64,000 bases of DNA from Toxorhynchites rutilus septentrionalis (Eukaryota > Arthropoda > Insecta > Diptera > Culicidae). The notes beneath the pieces were generated by a model that saw only the letters and a list, made by a program, of their open reading frames with translations, had not been told where the DNA came from and made no database searches. The stretch is from the NCBI RefSeq assembly GCF_029784135.1, contig NC_073745.1, positions 56,077,205-56,141,204 on the forward strand. The letters run 5' to 3'. The translations under genes were made by a program, and so were the position numbers. Positions 23,411 to 34,709 of the stretch are shown one piece after another (positions within the stretch are counted from its first letter, which is position 1; every line of letters starts with the position of its first letter).

Positions 23411-24722
23411 AAGGGTGTGTCACATCAAATTGCATCACGGAAAAAACGCTGTAGAAATTTAATTTTTAGGAATTATATCTTCAGCTTTCGCTTATAATCA
23501 GATAAGAGTGTATAGATCACGTTGGCCATGCTTCACTGTCTATTTTTCGTAAATTTGGAAAAATGTCGTCGAACGAAAAAGAGCGTCGTGAATTAATCCT
23601 GTGCACTCATTTCGAGAATCCGGAGTTGTCACATCGGGACATCGGTAAGATGCTGGGAATCGTCCAATCCACGGTCAGCAGAGTACTAAAACGATACTTC
23701 GAGAACCTAACCATCGACCGGAAGGTGAAGAACGGCAAAAAGGATGCTCCGTCAGTGAAAAAGATCACAAGCGCGTAGTTAAGCAGTTTAGACGTGATCC
23801 GAGAAGTTCGGTCCGGGATGTCGCCAATAAGCTGAATTTGTCAAGTTCATTCGTCCAGCGGACCAAGCAGCGGGAGGGCCTGCATACTTACAAGGTTCAG
23901 AAGGCTCCTAACCGCGACGAAAGGCAAAACATGGTGGGGATGACGCGAGCCCGGAAGCTGTACACCGAAATGCTGACGAAGCCGCATTGCCTGGTAATGG
24001 ACGACGAAACCTACGTCAAAGCGGACTTTCGTCAGCTGCCGGGCCCGTTGTTCTTCTCCGCAGAGGACAAATTCAGCGTTCCGGAGGAGATTCGCAAGCA
24101 GAAACTATCCAAGTTTGCCAAAAAGTACATGGTGTGGCAAGCGATCTGCTCTTGCGGAAAGCGGAGCGCCCCCTTCGTGATGACCGGCACGGTAAACGGG
24201 CAGGTTTACCTTTAGGAGTGCCTACAGAAGCGCTTACTAACACTATTGAAGCAGCACTAGGGCCCGACCATCTTCTGGCCGGATCTCGCTTCGTGCCACT
24301 ATTCAAAGGACGTGTTGAGGTGGTACGAAGCCAACGGGGTCACCTTCGTGCCAAAGGAAATGAACCCGCCCAACGCGCCGGAGCTTCGTCCAATAGAGAA
24401 ATATTGGGCGATTATGAAGCAGGCCCTCCGGAAGAACCCAAAAGTTGTCAAATCGGAGGCGGACTTCAAGAGAAAATGGATTTCTGTTAAAAAAAACTAC
24501 AACCTGACGTTGTACAGAACCTTATGGACGGGGTGAAGAGGAAGGTGCGAGCATACGGGCTTGGGCTCGAAGTATAAAAAGAAGAATAGAAGAATAAAAA
24601 GAAAATGCCAAAAGTTGTTTAATAGTTTTTATTTTACTGTCTAAAATTTTCAAAAGGATCGGTCTACTGGGCGAATTTCTACAGCGTTTTTTCCGTGATG
24701 CAATTTGATGTGACACACCCTT
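23411..24722 (+). mobile_element. DD37E element, family 2, copy 1
   Basis: 1312 bp with terminal inverted repeats of about 50 bp: AAGGGTGTGTCACATCAAAT at the left and its complement at the right, both continuing through a stretch with CACGGAAAAAACGCTGTAGA. TA flanks both ends (23409-23410 and 24723-24724). It lies in the + strand hexamer array. It shares about 90% or more of its sequence with copies at 33354 and 47262. Confidence 0.95.
23563..24580 (+). pseudogene. DD37E transposase, copy 1, broken
   Basis: Start MSSNEKERRELIL at 23563, then a helix-turn-helix with DIGKMLGIVQSTVSRVLKR. A single-base deletion near 23745 (shared with copy 2, absent in copy 3) shifts the frame to a stop at 23776. 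The catalytic part continues from 23838 in another frame with FVQRTKQREGL, KVQKAPNRDERQN and the first catalytic motif VMDDETYV. An AAG-to-TAG change at 24213 then ends the frame, and further indels follow. The last part (24312-24536) holds NPPNAPELRPIEKYW with the catalytic Glu. The second Asp motif lies in yet another frame around 24270-24300. This copy alone retains the roughly 26-bp segment encoding KVQKAPNRD that the other two have lost. Confidence 0.93.
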
Positions 24723-24724
24723 TA

Positions 24725-25200
24725 TAGTTTCATTGAATTTTTTATTTCAAATTCCGTTCCATGCGTTTAGATACTGATTTCCAAATTCTAATTTTCAAAT
24801 CTCAGCTTTCTCATTTTTATCCAAATCCAAACTTATATTCAGCTTTTGGATTCCATTTGGGATTACGGATTTAGATTTCGATTTAAAGGTTACGATTATA
24901 TTCCAAATTAGTGTTTCTATTCAGATTTTGACTACGGATTCCAGGGTCAGTCCCCAGATTCCAAACTCTGGATTTTGGAATTCCTGATAACATATTCTAT
25001 GTTTCACATCCCATGTTCCGGATTTCAGATTCGAGACTCAGAAGCCACATTGGGACGCAGGTTAAGATTTCCAGATTTCAGATCACATCATTCACTAATA
25101 ATCAGAGAGATTGTTATTGATTTCAACTTTCAGATCTAGTTTCTGGATCGGATTCCGGACTCAGATTCAGATCATAGATTCGATGTTCTAAAATTTACAT
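24725..25200 (+). repeat. Degenerate AGATTC hexamer array
   Basis: Examples are GGATTTAGATTTCGATTT, CGGATTTCAGATTCGAGA and GGACTCAGATTCAGATCATA, all in + orientation. The block stops where the foldback element begins. Confidence 0.75.
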
Positions 25201-26746
25201 GACGAATTTCATGCCAACTCTACTGGCCGTTGGCAGCACCATCTGTATTTTTTTTTAATTTTTAAATTCCCAAAAATGTATATATGAATAACCCCTACAA
25301 TTTCCAAAACGTCGTCCATACATCGGAGGATGGGCAAATTTTTTCAAACATCAACTTTTTCATGTTTTCTTTGAAAAAAAATACAACTTATCCTAATTTT
25401 GTTTTAAGTCAAGACAGCGATATAATGTATACGACAAAGTCTTAGATCTTGTTAATATATAAACTTTTGTCGAAGACATCAACTTTCTATCTTTTATAGT
25501 TTTTGGAATATAAGTCATTTTTGTACGAAGACTCCTGAGAAAATAATGTTTTGCTCGTAACATTTTTGTGTGTAAATTCTCACGTTTGACATGTTCTTGA
25601 CATGTTTCTAAATAAAGAAAAGTTAGCAGAGCATGTAAATTGCGATAATTTATACATAAAAATGTTACGAATTAAACATTAATACTATGTTTTCAAAGAA
25701 AAAAAATATTAAAGTTGTTGTTCGAACAACTTTTTCCATGTAAATGTGCCCATCGTCCAATGTATGGAAAACTTGTTGGATATTTGAAGGGCTATTTATA
25801 TCAGTTTTTTTAGAATTTTAAAAGCATATGTTTTCGAGAAAAATGAATTTTAAATTCCAATATATTTTTTTAATGTTTTTTTTTTCCAAAAAATTCTTTG
25901 ATAATTTTTAATGAATACCTAAGTAATTTCCTACATTTCTTTCTCTGACCATATTTTTTTAGATCTTATAGTTTTTAAGTTAAGATTTTCCGAAAAAAAG
26001 TTGAAAAATAAAATTTCCAACAAATTTTCCATACATCGGACAATGGTCACATTTACATGGAAAAGTTTTTCGAACAACAACTTTTTAATTTTATTCTTTG
26101 AAAATACTATTAATGTCTAATTCGTAACATTTTTATGTATAAATTATCGCAATTTACATGCTCTGCTAACTTTTTTCTATTTAGAAACATGTCAAAAACA
26201 TGTCAAACGTGAGAATTTTCACACAAAAATGTTACGAGCAAATCATTATTTTTTTTCAGAAGTCTTCATACAAAAATGACTTATATTCCAAAAACTATAA
26301 AAGATAGAAAGTTGATGTCTTCGACAAAAGTTTATATTTTAACAAGACCTTAAACTTTGTCGAATATGGAAATGGTAAGGGCCATTCATATATATATTTT
26401 TGGGAATTTTAAAAAAATACGTTTTTGAGAAAAATCAATTTTAATTTTTAAAATAACTTTTTTGACAGCGGTATTTTTTGTGAAACAATTTACAATTTCA
26501 ATTTTAAACAATTTCCTACATTTCATCCTCTGACAAGAATATTGTAGGTATCATAGTTTTTTATTATAAATAATTGTAAAAAGTAAGAAAAAAAATTGTC
26601 TTTTTCCAAAAAGTAGTCTAATTCTTTTTTGAATATTTCAAGTATGCAAAATTGCTTGAATGACCCATGTATTTACACCCACAACGTTTCACTACTATCT
26701 GAGATGGTGCTGCCAACTCCTAAGACGAGTTGGCATGAAATTCTTC
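25201..26746. mobile_element. Foldback family 1, complete copy, 1.55 kb
   Basis: The whole element is an imperfect palindrome centred near 25973. Ends are GACGAATTTCATGCCAACTC and its complement ending at 26746. Inner pairs include CGAAGACATCAACTTTCTAT with ATAGAAAGTTGATGTCTTCG, GCAGAGCATGTAAATTGCGA with its variant inverted at 26145-26168, and the GTTGTTCGAACAAC region with its partner at 26080. It contains no coding frame. The right subterminal region has CCCACAACGTTTCACTACTA, as in other copies; the left subterminal part is deleted here. No clear target duplication is visible for this copy. Confidence 0.85.
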
Positions 26747-26949
26747 ATGTGTTACATTTTTGATTGGAGAATTCTCATGTAGATTCCAGACTCTTATTTT
26801 CGATTCAATATTCTCGATAACAGAGGAATAGCTGTAACAACATTCGGATTTGATACTCATAGACCAGATTACGGAATTCAAGAGTTCCATTCTGCGGATT
26901 CCAGAATCCATATTCCGAAACTCAGAACCCGAAATCCATATTCCATATA
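26747..26949 (+). repeat. Hexamer array, complex part
   Basis: Contains CCATTCTGCGGATTCCAGAA and CCGAAATCCATATTCC, related to 14020-14090, so it represents a duplicate of that region and not simple repeats alone. Confidence 0.6.
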
Positions 26950-28089
26950 CAGTCAAAGCTTTCTATAACGACAACCTTTATAGCGACAAATCTCTCTAAA
27001 ACGATATGTTTGAAGGTCCCTTCAAAATCGCATAGAAATACTTTTCTTTATTGCGACATTTCTCTATAACGACCTTCCCTATAACGACAAATTATCGCTT
27101 CTATTTACTAAAACCAAACATCCTCTATTGCGACAATTTTCAATTTCACTCCACTCATAGTGTGTGGGTGTGTGTCAATGTTAGTGCCTACGAACGTAAA
27201 TAGTCTATGTTGTGTATTGTGGTTTAATCAACTGTGAACATTTGTTCACGCCCAACTGATTTAAATTTTCGGATACTTACAGAAACAGAAATTCAAGCCA
27301 TAAAAGCTTATTAAAACAAATTAATCGAAGCATTGTTGTACAAAAATCCCGCCCTAGAGTGAAAGAATAAATTGCATTTTCAATACATTTAAAAATGAAT
27401 GTATTGTTTACGCAGTTGTTTTATGAATAAAGCTTTTAATATCGAAATCAGGCAATAACTTGAAAAATCGTTTGTTTCACTTCGAAAACATTCACTGCCC
27501 AAAATGAGTTGAAATACACGAAAATCTTTAACGCTAAAAATAAATTGGACATAATTCAAAAGTTCAAAAAGGGTACTAAAAAGGTAACATTGTCTAATGA
27601 ATTCAATGTGCCGCACAATGCGAATTTATTCATTATCAAAAATATGGACTAGAGTCGTGAAAAGGGTAAGAATAATGGCTTCAATGATGTTCAATTGGTA
27701 TATTTTGTTCGGCGATGAGATAAAAAAAATCAATAATTTATTAAATCAGGGACTGATGGAGCATTCAACAATGAAACTATGTGCCCACCCTCTCAAAACT
27801 AGCAAGCAGGTGCTTTCCAGATTATCTATGGTGGTTTTTAACAAAAAAAAATCAATTACAAATTACCGGACAAATGAGCTTAATTTCATATTCATTGTTT
27901 AATGTTTTTAGTTCCAAGATGGTTAGACATCAATTACTTTTGTTTCTGATATGATTTGATTGTTTTGAGTGAGCTTGGGCGTTTCTCTCCTTATAGCGAA
28001 ATTCGAGCTCCCTATAACGACAATCTTTTATAGCGACAATTCTCTATAACGATGGTCCCTTGCGATGTCGCTATAGAGAGCTTTCACTG
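26950..28089 (+). mobile_element. pogo-like DNA transposon, 1.14 kb
   Basis: Ends CAGTCAAAGCTTTCTATAAC and, inverted, CAGTGAAAGCTCTCTATAGC, with TA on each side (26948-26949, 28090-28091). CAGT-starting ends with repeated CTATAACGACA units are characteristic of pogo/Tigger elements. The subterminal motif recurs several times at both ends (CTATAACGACAACCTTTATA, CCTATAACGACAATC). The middle keeps a remnant of the transposase DNA-binding domain (27500-27652). At 1.14 kb it is shorter than an autonomous member, and the coding part is largely deleted or decayed. Confidence 0.9.
27500..27652 (+). pseudogene. pogo/CENP-B-like transposase N-terminal remnant
   Basis: The frame through 27521 reads KIFNAKNKLDIIQKFKKG, then KKVTLSNEFNVPHNANLFII, and stops at 27650. 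The pattern (K-LDII--F--G, then L--EFNVP) is that of the first helix-turn-helix of CENP-B and pogo-type transposases, which binds the element ends. No catalytic domain is recognisable beyond the stop. A longer overlapping frame at 27597-27902 is in a different phase and is probably partly derived from the same gene after a shift. Confidence 0.7.
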
Positions 28090-28091
28090 TA

Positions 28092-28290
28092 TCTGTATTC
28101 TAGATTCCAGGCAAATGGTGCAAAATACGAAGTTAGAGGCAGATTTCAACAAATTCTGATTTCACTTTCGAGCTCGGAGTAATCTTCTAGGTTCGGTTTA
28201 CAGATATTCAATTTCAAAACAGATACATGAATGACAAAATTGATTCCAGATTTAATTACCATATCCACTGTCCAATGTCCAGATTCAAAT
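28092..28290 (+). repeat. Hexamer array, complex part
   Basis: GAGGCAGATTTCAACAAATT, GAGCTCGGAGTAATC and GGTTCGGTTTACAGATATTC correspond to 14110-14190. It is the other side of the duplicated region that received the pogo-like element. Confidence 0.65.
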
Positions 28291-30880
28291 GAAGATTATT
28301 GTTTCGCGAAGCATATTATGAATCAGGTTTCTATGTACAGAGTACCCAGACTATCATTTCCTAGACACAATATGCATGAAGCGAACCTCATTTCTCGGTT
28401 GATACAACATCTTAAATCAAATCTTGTGTGCTACATCAAGGAATCATCCTATATAGTTTTGCGTTCCAAATTTTATGAATTTTCATTCATCAGCATTTTA
28501 ATGGCAGCCGAATTGTGTTCGAGAAGTTTGCTGTTTTGGACACGATAATAAACAAGATTTTCACGTTTTGAAAGAACAAGTCGGAAGAATTGGGCCACGA
28601 AAATGCGCGAAACCTTCTTTATTATCTTTATTATTCCCTTTCAGGATGTCCTCACTTGTCGGATCGCAACCTGGAAGCTGATTGATTTTTTTTATGGAAA
28701 TTATATATAAAAATATTGCACTTGCACGCGAGGTCACTCAGAACCAATTGCTCTCAGGGGAGCGCTGAATAAAATGACACCGCTGGTTGAACTGGGGACA
28801 AACACATGAAACATTAGAAATTGTTGTAATTCATGGTGACAATAGACAACAGCGTGCAATTATGGAGCCAATTTGTCCAATATACTCGCACCTTATTAAC
28901 CGGCGCTCGTTGAGAGTTAGAGGGAAGCTATGCGCACGCTTCGCACCTTGTTTCGAGTGCCGGCGTCGAGCTACCTAGAGAGTGCTAATCAGCCAACTTC
29001 CACCAGAAACGGCACAGAATGCGTTCTGACGCGCTGCTAATGATGATTCTCGAAACGGAAAAAAAAGATGCAGTGGTGATTAGAATGGATGGCAGCAAAT
29101 AGGCTCTTATCCGAGAGGAGTTAGGTAACGCATTTGCCCCGCGTTTAGTTAATGTTTACCCAAGCGAAAACCAACAACCGGTCGCGGGAAGGAAAATCAA
29201 TTAGGAACAGAGATATATGTATGTACATACAAACTCGGAAGGGCCCTTCGGGATGCAAAAATGTGTGTTTACTTGCGCTAGATAGGAGGAGATGGACAAG
29301 AAGTACAATCTCCATCGATATGGTGATAGATTTTCCACGCGTTTATTACACCCGTGAATAAATCTTGGACGTCAATCAAGCTTGGGAGAGTCTCACCCGG
29401 AGCGGCGCCGGAGATCTCTCGGTAGCACACACAGTGTTCATGCATTAATTAGCATAAATAAAGCATCAGTATGCAAAATTGACCCCATACGCATACGCGC
29501 CGGATGGAAGAGGAGAACGAAAATCTGTTGCGATAAGCTATGGCCTATGTCATTGATTTGCCAGGGGCCATAATAATTGGCTTTTTTTTCCGCGCACTAT
29601 GCGGATTCTGGATAACTGTGCCAACACGGCCACTCACTTAGGCAGCTTTATCGTGATAATTTTCTCCTATAGACCTTTTTTAATCAATTCCAAAATTAGA
29701 GGTTGATATTCTTCCGTTGGCTGAGCAAGTTGTGTTACCGACAAACACGCATACACATACGTTTTTCTGTTTGTCGACTCTAAAGGACACTCGGTTTTGG
29801 TAAATACTCACAACATCGCACCGGCAACAGACAATTAATAGCACGCTTCGTTTAAGTGGTTAATGGAATTTTATATGATCATCGAACACCTCCTAAGTGT
29901 TGTTTTCACAATAAATCGGAAGGTAAGATACTAGTAAGGTTCATATTGACGATATTTTTAGTGTTTAAGGAATAACATTCCATTCCATTCTTTGTTTTAA
30001 AGAGGCTTTAAACTTTTCAGTTCATTCGCCTCTGCTAAGGAATAACAACATTTGGAATACATACCTGTAAAAAAACATAAATTAGTCCAGACACCAGACA
30101 AAACTGGTTTCAATGTTTTTAAAAAAGAATCTTATAAATAACTCGTCTTGTTCATACCTCTGGACCAACACCACTGTCATCTGAAACATGAGGTTGAAAA
30201 TAACTTAGAGCGTCTGTATTAATCTCTCAAATATGAATACCCTATAATTACAGCTTCATGACGAAAGTTTTCTAATGCGGTGATACCAATCTTTATTAAA
30301 ACCACTCTAAATAATCGTATAAAACATTGGAAATTTCTTGTTTTCTCTTTCATCTCACTTCTAATTTTTGCCAGGAAATAAATGATAGCCTCTGGGGGTT
30401 TGAATCTGCTGAATACGGTGGTTGAAGGAACAATTCGAACTTCAATTTCATTTGAGCCATCGCAAGGACTGAGGAATCCGGGACAATTTTCGATCTACAG
30501 CTACTATTTCTCTCATTCTGCTATTTTGACAAACATTTCCGGTATTATAACCTCAACGGGACGTCCTAGACGTGGTTCATAATGCATTTAGAATTCTTGA
30601 AGCTTAAATTCGGAATTTATTCGGAATGAGATGGAGAACTCTGTTTTGGTATGGATCATATTATTTTTTAAGGCGCAGTGACGTTAATTCAATCTCCATC
30701 AAATTTGGATTCAGGTACTTCAATGTGGAATTGAACATCTGTACACCAAACCTGGAACTTTACTAAATAAGATTACTTAACGCGAAAATAAGGAGGAATC
30801 AGAACTTGTTGAGATCAGTTTCCAGCTTTTGCATCTGCGCCAGGAATCTAGAATAGGGATTTCTTGTCTGTATGTTTGAG
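28291..30880. other. Single-copy-looking block without a gene
   Basis: This is the longest stretch in the middle of the window without window-internal repeats. GC is raised around 28.7-29.6 kb. Frames such as 28231-28548 (+) have no domain or splice support. It lies between array blocks of opposite polarity and could be ancestral intronic sequence. Confidence 0.35.
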
Positions 30881-31515
30881 TCTTCAATTCGGGGTATGGA
30901 AACTCGAATCCGTAGATTGGGATTCTTCGATTCTGAAATTGAAATCTGATATCGTATTATTACCTGAGAAGGATAAGGAATTCGGTCTATCGATATGAAA
31001 TACTCTGAATCAGTAGACTAGAATGTGTTCTCTGGAGTCTGAAAATAAAATCTAGTTTTTGGAATCTGAAATCATAATACAGAATCTAAATTTGGAATTT
31101 AGGTTCTGCTATCTGGTTTTCAAAATTAGGCATTAGTAACCTAAATTTAAATATTATTTCCAAATCTGCATACAGAATCTAAAACATGGATTTCGAATTT
31201 CAAAATTAAAAATTCGGCATTTAGAATTTGGAATTCGAGATTCCGAGTTTGAAACTGGATATTCCAACGAGAATCCGAATCGAAAATCAATAACCCGGAG
31301 CTGGGACTCTGGTATTTGGAATCTGGATATTAAAAACTGGATTTCTGAATCTAAAGTTCAAATTCGAACCTGCATACATAAATTCTGGAATATAACATTC
31401 CGAAATTGGGATTTGGGATTACGAATCTGAAACTGGAGAAACTGAATCTGAAGTCAGTAGTCCTGAACTTGGGATCTTGATTTTTGAATCTGTAATTTGT
31501 AATCAGAATCCAAAA
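30881..31515 (-). repeat. Degenerate hexamer array, GAATCT polarity
   Basis: Runs such as GGAATCTGAAATCATAATAC, CAGAATCTAAATTTGGAATT and GGAATCTGGATATTAAAAAC are the complement of the unit found before 28.3 kb. The polarity change is clear by eye. Confidence 0.8.
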
Positions 31516-31975
31516 GTACAATTTGATATGTCGATCATCTAAATCGGTCCAGTAGTGCAAAATTTATATTATTTTTGAAAAAAAAATTTTCGGAAAAAAA
31601 GGGGAAACAAAACTTTCTGGACCATCGGTTAATTTGAAAAATCCTAACTCAAAAACGAAAAAACTCCTCTGATTTCCGGATATGTTATATAAAAAAAATC
31701 AACTTTAAAGAAAAAATATTTAAAAATATAGTGCCCTTGGCCCCGAAACCATGTAAACTATAAAAAAGAACAAATAAAATCAACAATTTCTAAAACAAAA
31801 TTCAATTTTCTCGCGTGTACTATTTTTCTTACATTAATAATATACTAGACAACTAGCTCATTGACTTCAATTCGATATGTGGATCATCTAAATCGGTCCA
31901 GTTGTTCAAAAGTTGATTTTTCGAACAACCCTAAAATGGAAATGGGCACTCTCATAAAAAAAATTGAACTCAGAT
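31516..31975. repeat. Foldback family 2 fragments
   Basis: TTGATATGTCGATCATCTAA, ATCGGTCCAG and CTGGACCATCGG in the first part, and GATCATCTAAATCGGTCCAG, CCCTAAAATGGAAATGGGCA in the second, match the arms of family 2. A piece with GTGCCCTTGGCCCCGAAACC matches the family centre. The outer ends are missing. Confidence 0.65.
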
Positions 31976-32144
31976 ACTAATAAAGATAAAAAAATAATCT
32001 GAATCTTAATTTTGAATCTGAATCTGGAATGTTCGATTTGGGTTAGAGAATGTAATGTTTAAAATTTGGAACTTATTATTCGGAATTAGAAATTGGATCC
32101 TCCAATTGAGCATTTGGATCTGGAATTTGAATATAGAATATAAG
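31976..32144 (-). repeat. Hexamer array, GAATCT polarity
   Basis: AATCTGAATCTTAATTTTGA and TGAATCTGGAATG continue the complement-polarity array up to the SINE insertion. Confidence 0.65.
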
Positions 32145-32154
32145 ATTTTGTGTA

Positions 32155-32650
32155 GGGGGTCTCCGTAGCCACATTGGTTGCGCGTTCGCTTTGTAAGCGA
32201 TCGATCGTGAGTTCAAAACTCAGGGCCCTCATTGACCATCTTTGTGTTGTTACAGAATAGCTACGTCCACGCAACAATCAACAGCGATGGAGATCGATCC
32301 ACGGTCGAAATTAGATCGATTCATCCATACAACTGCTCTGCTCTGCAAAACACATCGGGCTGCTGTTCTATAAATAACTCAACAATGATCAATCAACTGT
32401 CTCCGCTGTCCGGTGGTCTAACTGGATAATGGAAGAACAGAAAGAATTCTCTTACGCCTAAATGGCTACTGTGTAAATGTGTACCATATGCAATGGTATA
32501 GAAGGAATACTGGCGAATGGCAACTGTGTAATGTAATGTGCTATAATTATAGATATGATAACCGTGTGACATGTACACGATTAAAATTCGGCTCTGTTAC
32601 AGCTAAAATGCTAATGAGCCTAAAATAAATAAATGGGATAAAAAAATAGC
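32155..32650 (+). mobile_element. SINE family B, full-length, 0.5 kb
   Basis: Starts GGGGGTCTCCGTAGCCACAT, a tRNA-like head with a box A-like TAGCCACATTGG and a box B-like GAGTTCAAAACTC. A long tRNA-unrelated body follows, with TCGATTCATCCATACAACTG and CCGCTGTCCGGTGGTC. The tail reads GAGCCTAAAATAAATAAATG and ends in an A run. ATTTTGTGTA flanks both sides (32145-32154, 32651-32660), a 10-bp duplication. Structure and head resemble the Feilai-type tRNA-related SINEs of Aedes, but I cannot assign the family name with certainty. It sits in the GAATCT array. Confidence 0.9.
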
Positions 32651-32660
32651 ATTTTGTGTA

Positions 32661-33353
32661 TAATATATTGTTCATATAACATGAATCTAACGTCGGAATC
32701 TGATAGATACAGTGTGTAAATAGAATCCTAATTTGGAGTGTGTAATGTGGAGTCCCGAATTTATAATCTGAATCTTAAACCCGAATCCGAATTTAAACAC
32801 AATTTTTTTCAATCTGGAGTCTGGAATTATGATTTTAGAATGATTGGATTCAACATATGAAATTTGAACTTTGGTATTCTGAATTTGAAAACAGGATCAT
32901 TGGTAATGAATTTGAAATATGGTATTTGACAAAAGTATTTTTTGATCTAGATCTTGAATTCAGATTTTGAGATTTGGAAAACCGAAAATGGGATCTCCAA
33001 TCCAATATTTGAATTTGAAATCAGTAATCTGAAATCTAAGAAATAAAATGTGGGATGTGGAATATGGAGTCTAGAATTTGCTTCCCTAGATTGGGGTCAA
33101 ACTTTAGAATTTCAAATTTGGTATTCATAATCTGAAACTAAAACCTCTGAAAGTGAATCTGAAATTTAGAATTTGGAATCAGAAATTCGAAATCTGAATA
33201 TGAATACAAAGCCGGAAAGTGGAATTTGGATTTTGAGATCTTGAATTTGAAATTTGAATTTTTAATCCGAATATGAAATCCGAAAACGAAATATGCTATC
33301 TATAAGCTTGTAATTTGCCATATGAATCAGCAGACAGAATAGGAATAGGAATA
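32661..33353 (-). repeat. Hexamer array, GAATCT polarity
   Basis: Examples: CTGGAATTATGATTTTAGAA, GAATTTGAAATATGGTATTT, AATTTGGAATCAGAAATTCG. It ends in GAATAGGAATAGGAATA, the start of the pure AGGAAT repeat that resumes after the DD37E insertion. Confidence 0.75.
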
Positions 33354-34589
33354 AAGGATGTGTCACATCAAATTGCATCACGGAAAAAACACTGTAGAAA
33401 TTTAATTTTTAAGAGAGATAAGATAAGAGATAAGAGTGTATAGATCACGATGGCCATGCTTCACTGTCAATTTATCGTAAATTTGGAAAAATGTCGTCGA
33501 ACGAAAAAGAGCGTCGTGAATTAATCCTGCGCACTCATTTCGAGAATCCGGAGTTGTCACATCGGGACATCGGTAAGATGCTGGGAATCGTCCAATCCAC
33601 GGTCAGCAGAGTACTAAAACGATACTTCGAGAACCTAACCATCGACCGGAAGGTGAAGAACGGCAAAAAGGATGCTCCGTCAGTGAAAAAGATCACAAGC
33701 GCGTAGTTAAGCAGTTTAGACGTGATCCGAGAAGTTCGGTCCGGGATGTCGCCAATAAGATGAATTTGTCAAGTTCATTCGTCCAGCGGACCAAGCAACG
33801 GGAGGGCTTGCAAAACTGCAAAAAGGCAAAACATGGTGGGGAAGACGCGAGCCCGGAAGCTGTACACCGAAATGCTGACGAAGCCGCATTGCCTGGTAAT
33901 GGACGATGAAACCTACGTCAAAGCGGACTTTCGTCAGCTGCCGGGCTTGATGTTCTTCTCCGCAGAGGACAAATTCAGCGTTCCGGAGGAGATTCGCAAG
34001 CAGAAACTATCCAAGTTTGCCAAAAAGTACATGGTGTGGCAAGCGATCTGCTCTTGCGGAAAGCGGAGCGCCCCCTTCGTGATGACCGGCACGGTAAACG
34101 GGCAGGTTTACCTTAAGGAGTGCCTACAGAAGCGCTTACTACCACTATTGAAGCAGCACGAGGGCCGACCATCTTCTGGCCGGATCTCGCTTCGTGCCAC
34201 TATTCAAAGGACGTGTTGGAGTGGTACGAAGCCAACGGGGTCACCTTAGTGCCAAAGGAAATGAACCCGCCCAACGCGCCGGAGCTTCGCTAAAGAAATA
34301 TTGGGCGATTATGAAGCAGGCCCTCCGGAAGAACCCAAAAGTTGTCAAATCGGAGGCGGACTTCAAGAGAAAATGGATTTCTGTTCAATAAAAACTACAA
34401 CCTGACGTTGTACAGAACCTTATGGACGGGGTAAAGAGGAAGGTGCGAGCATACGGGCTTGGGCTCGAAGTATGAATAAAAAGAAAATGCCAAAAGTTGT
34501 TTAATAGTTTTTATTTTACTGTCTAAAACTTTCAAAAGGATCGGTCTACTGGGCGAATTTCTACAGCGTTTTTTCCGTGATACACCCTT
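33354..34589 (+). mobile_element. DD37E element, family 2, copy 2
   Basis: 1236 bp, inserted at a TA (33352-33353, 34590-34591) inside an AGGAAT repeat. The left end AAGGATGTGTCACATC is intact apart from one change. The right inverted repeat has lost about 15 bp: CCGTGATACACCCTT here against CCGTGATGCAATTTGATGTG in copy 1. A shorter purine run, GAGAGATAAGATAAGAGATA, replaces the sequence found near 23480 in copy 1. Confidence 0.95.
33491..34491 (+). pseudogene. DD37E transposase, copy 2, broken
   Basis: Start MSSNEKERRELIL at 33491 with the same helix-turn-helix as copy 1 and the same one-base deletion, ending in ITSA. A roughly 26-bp deletion near 33800, shared with copy 3, removes the KVQKAPNRD segment. 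The catalytic frame runs 33833-34249 with VMDDETYV and GQVYLKECLQKRLLPLL. A lost base in the CCC of the GGGCCCGAC found in the other copies (GGGCCGAC here, near 34164) throws the second Asp motif out of frame. The catalytic Glu motif is damaged as well: the AATAGAGAAA found in copies 1 and 3 is deleted to CTAAAGAAA near 34291. It cannot be functional. Confidence 0.93.
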
Positions 34590-34590
34590 T

Positions 34591-34709
34591 AGGAATAGGA
34601 ATAGGAATAGGAATAGGAATAGGAATAGGAATAGGAATAGGAATAGGAATAGGAATAGGAATAGGAATAGGAATAGGAATAGGAATAGGAATAGGAATAG
34701 GAATAGGAA
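34591..34709 (+). repeat. (AGGAAT)n microsatellite, about 20 units
   Basis: A perfect hexamer run starts directly after the element and continues three partial units seen before its left end, so the transposon landed inside the array. The frames it creates encode LFLFLF and IPIPIP and are artefacts. Confidence 0.97.
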
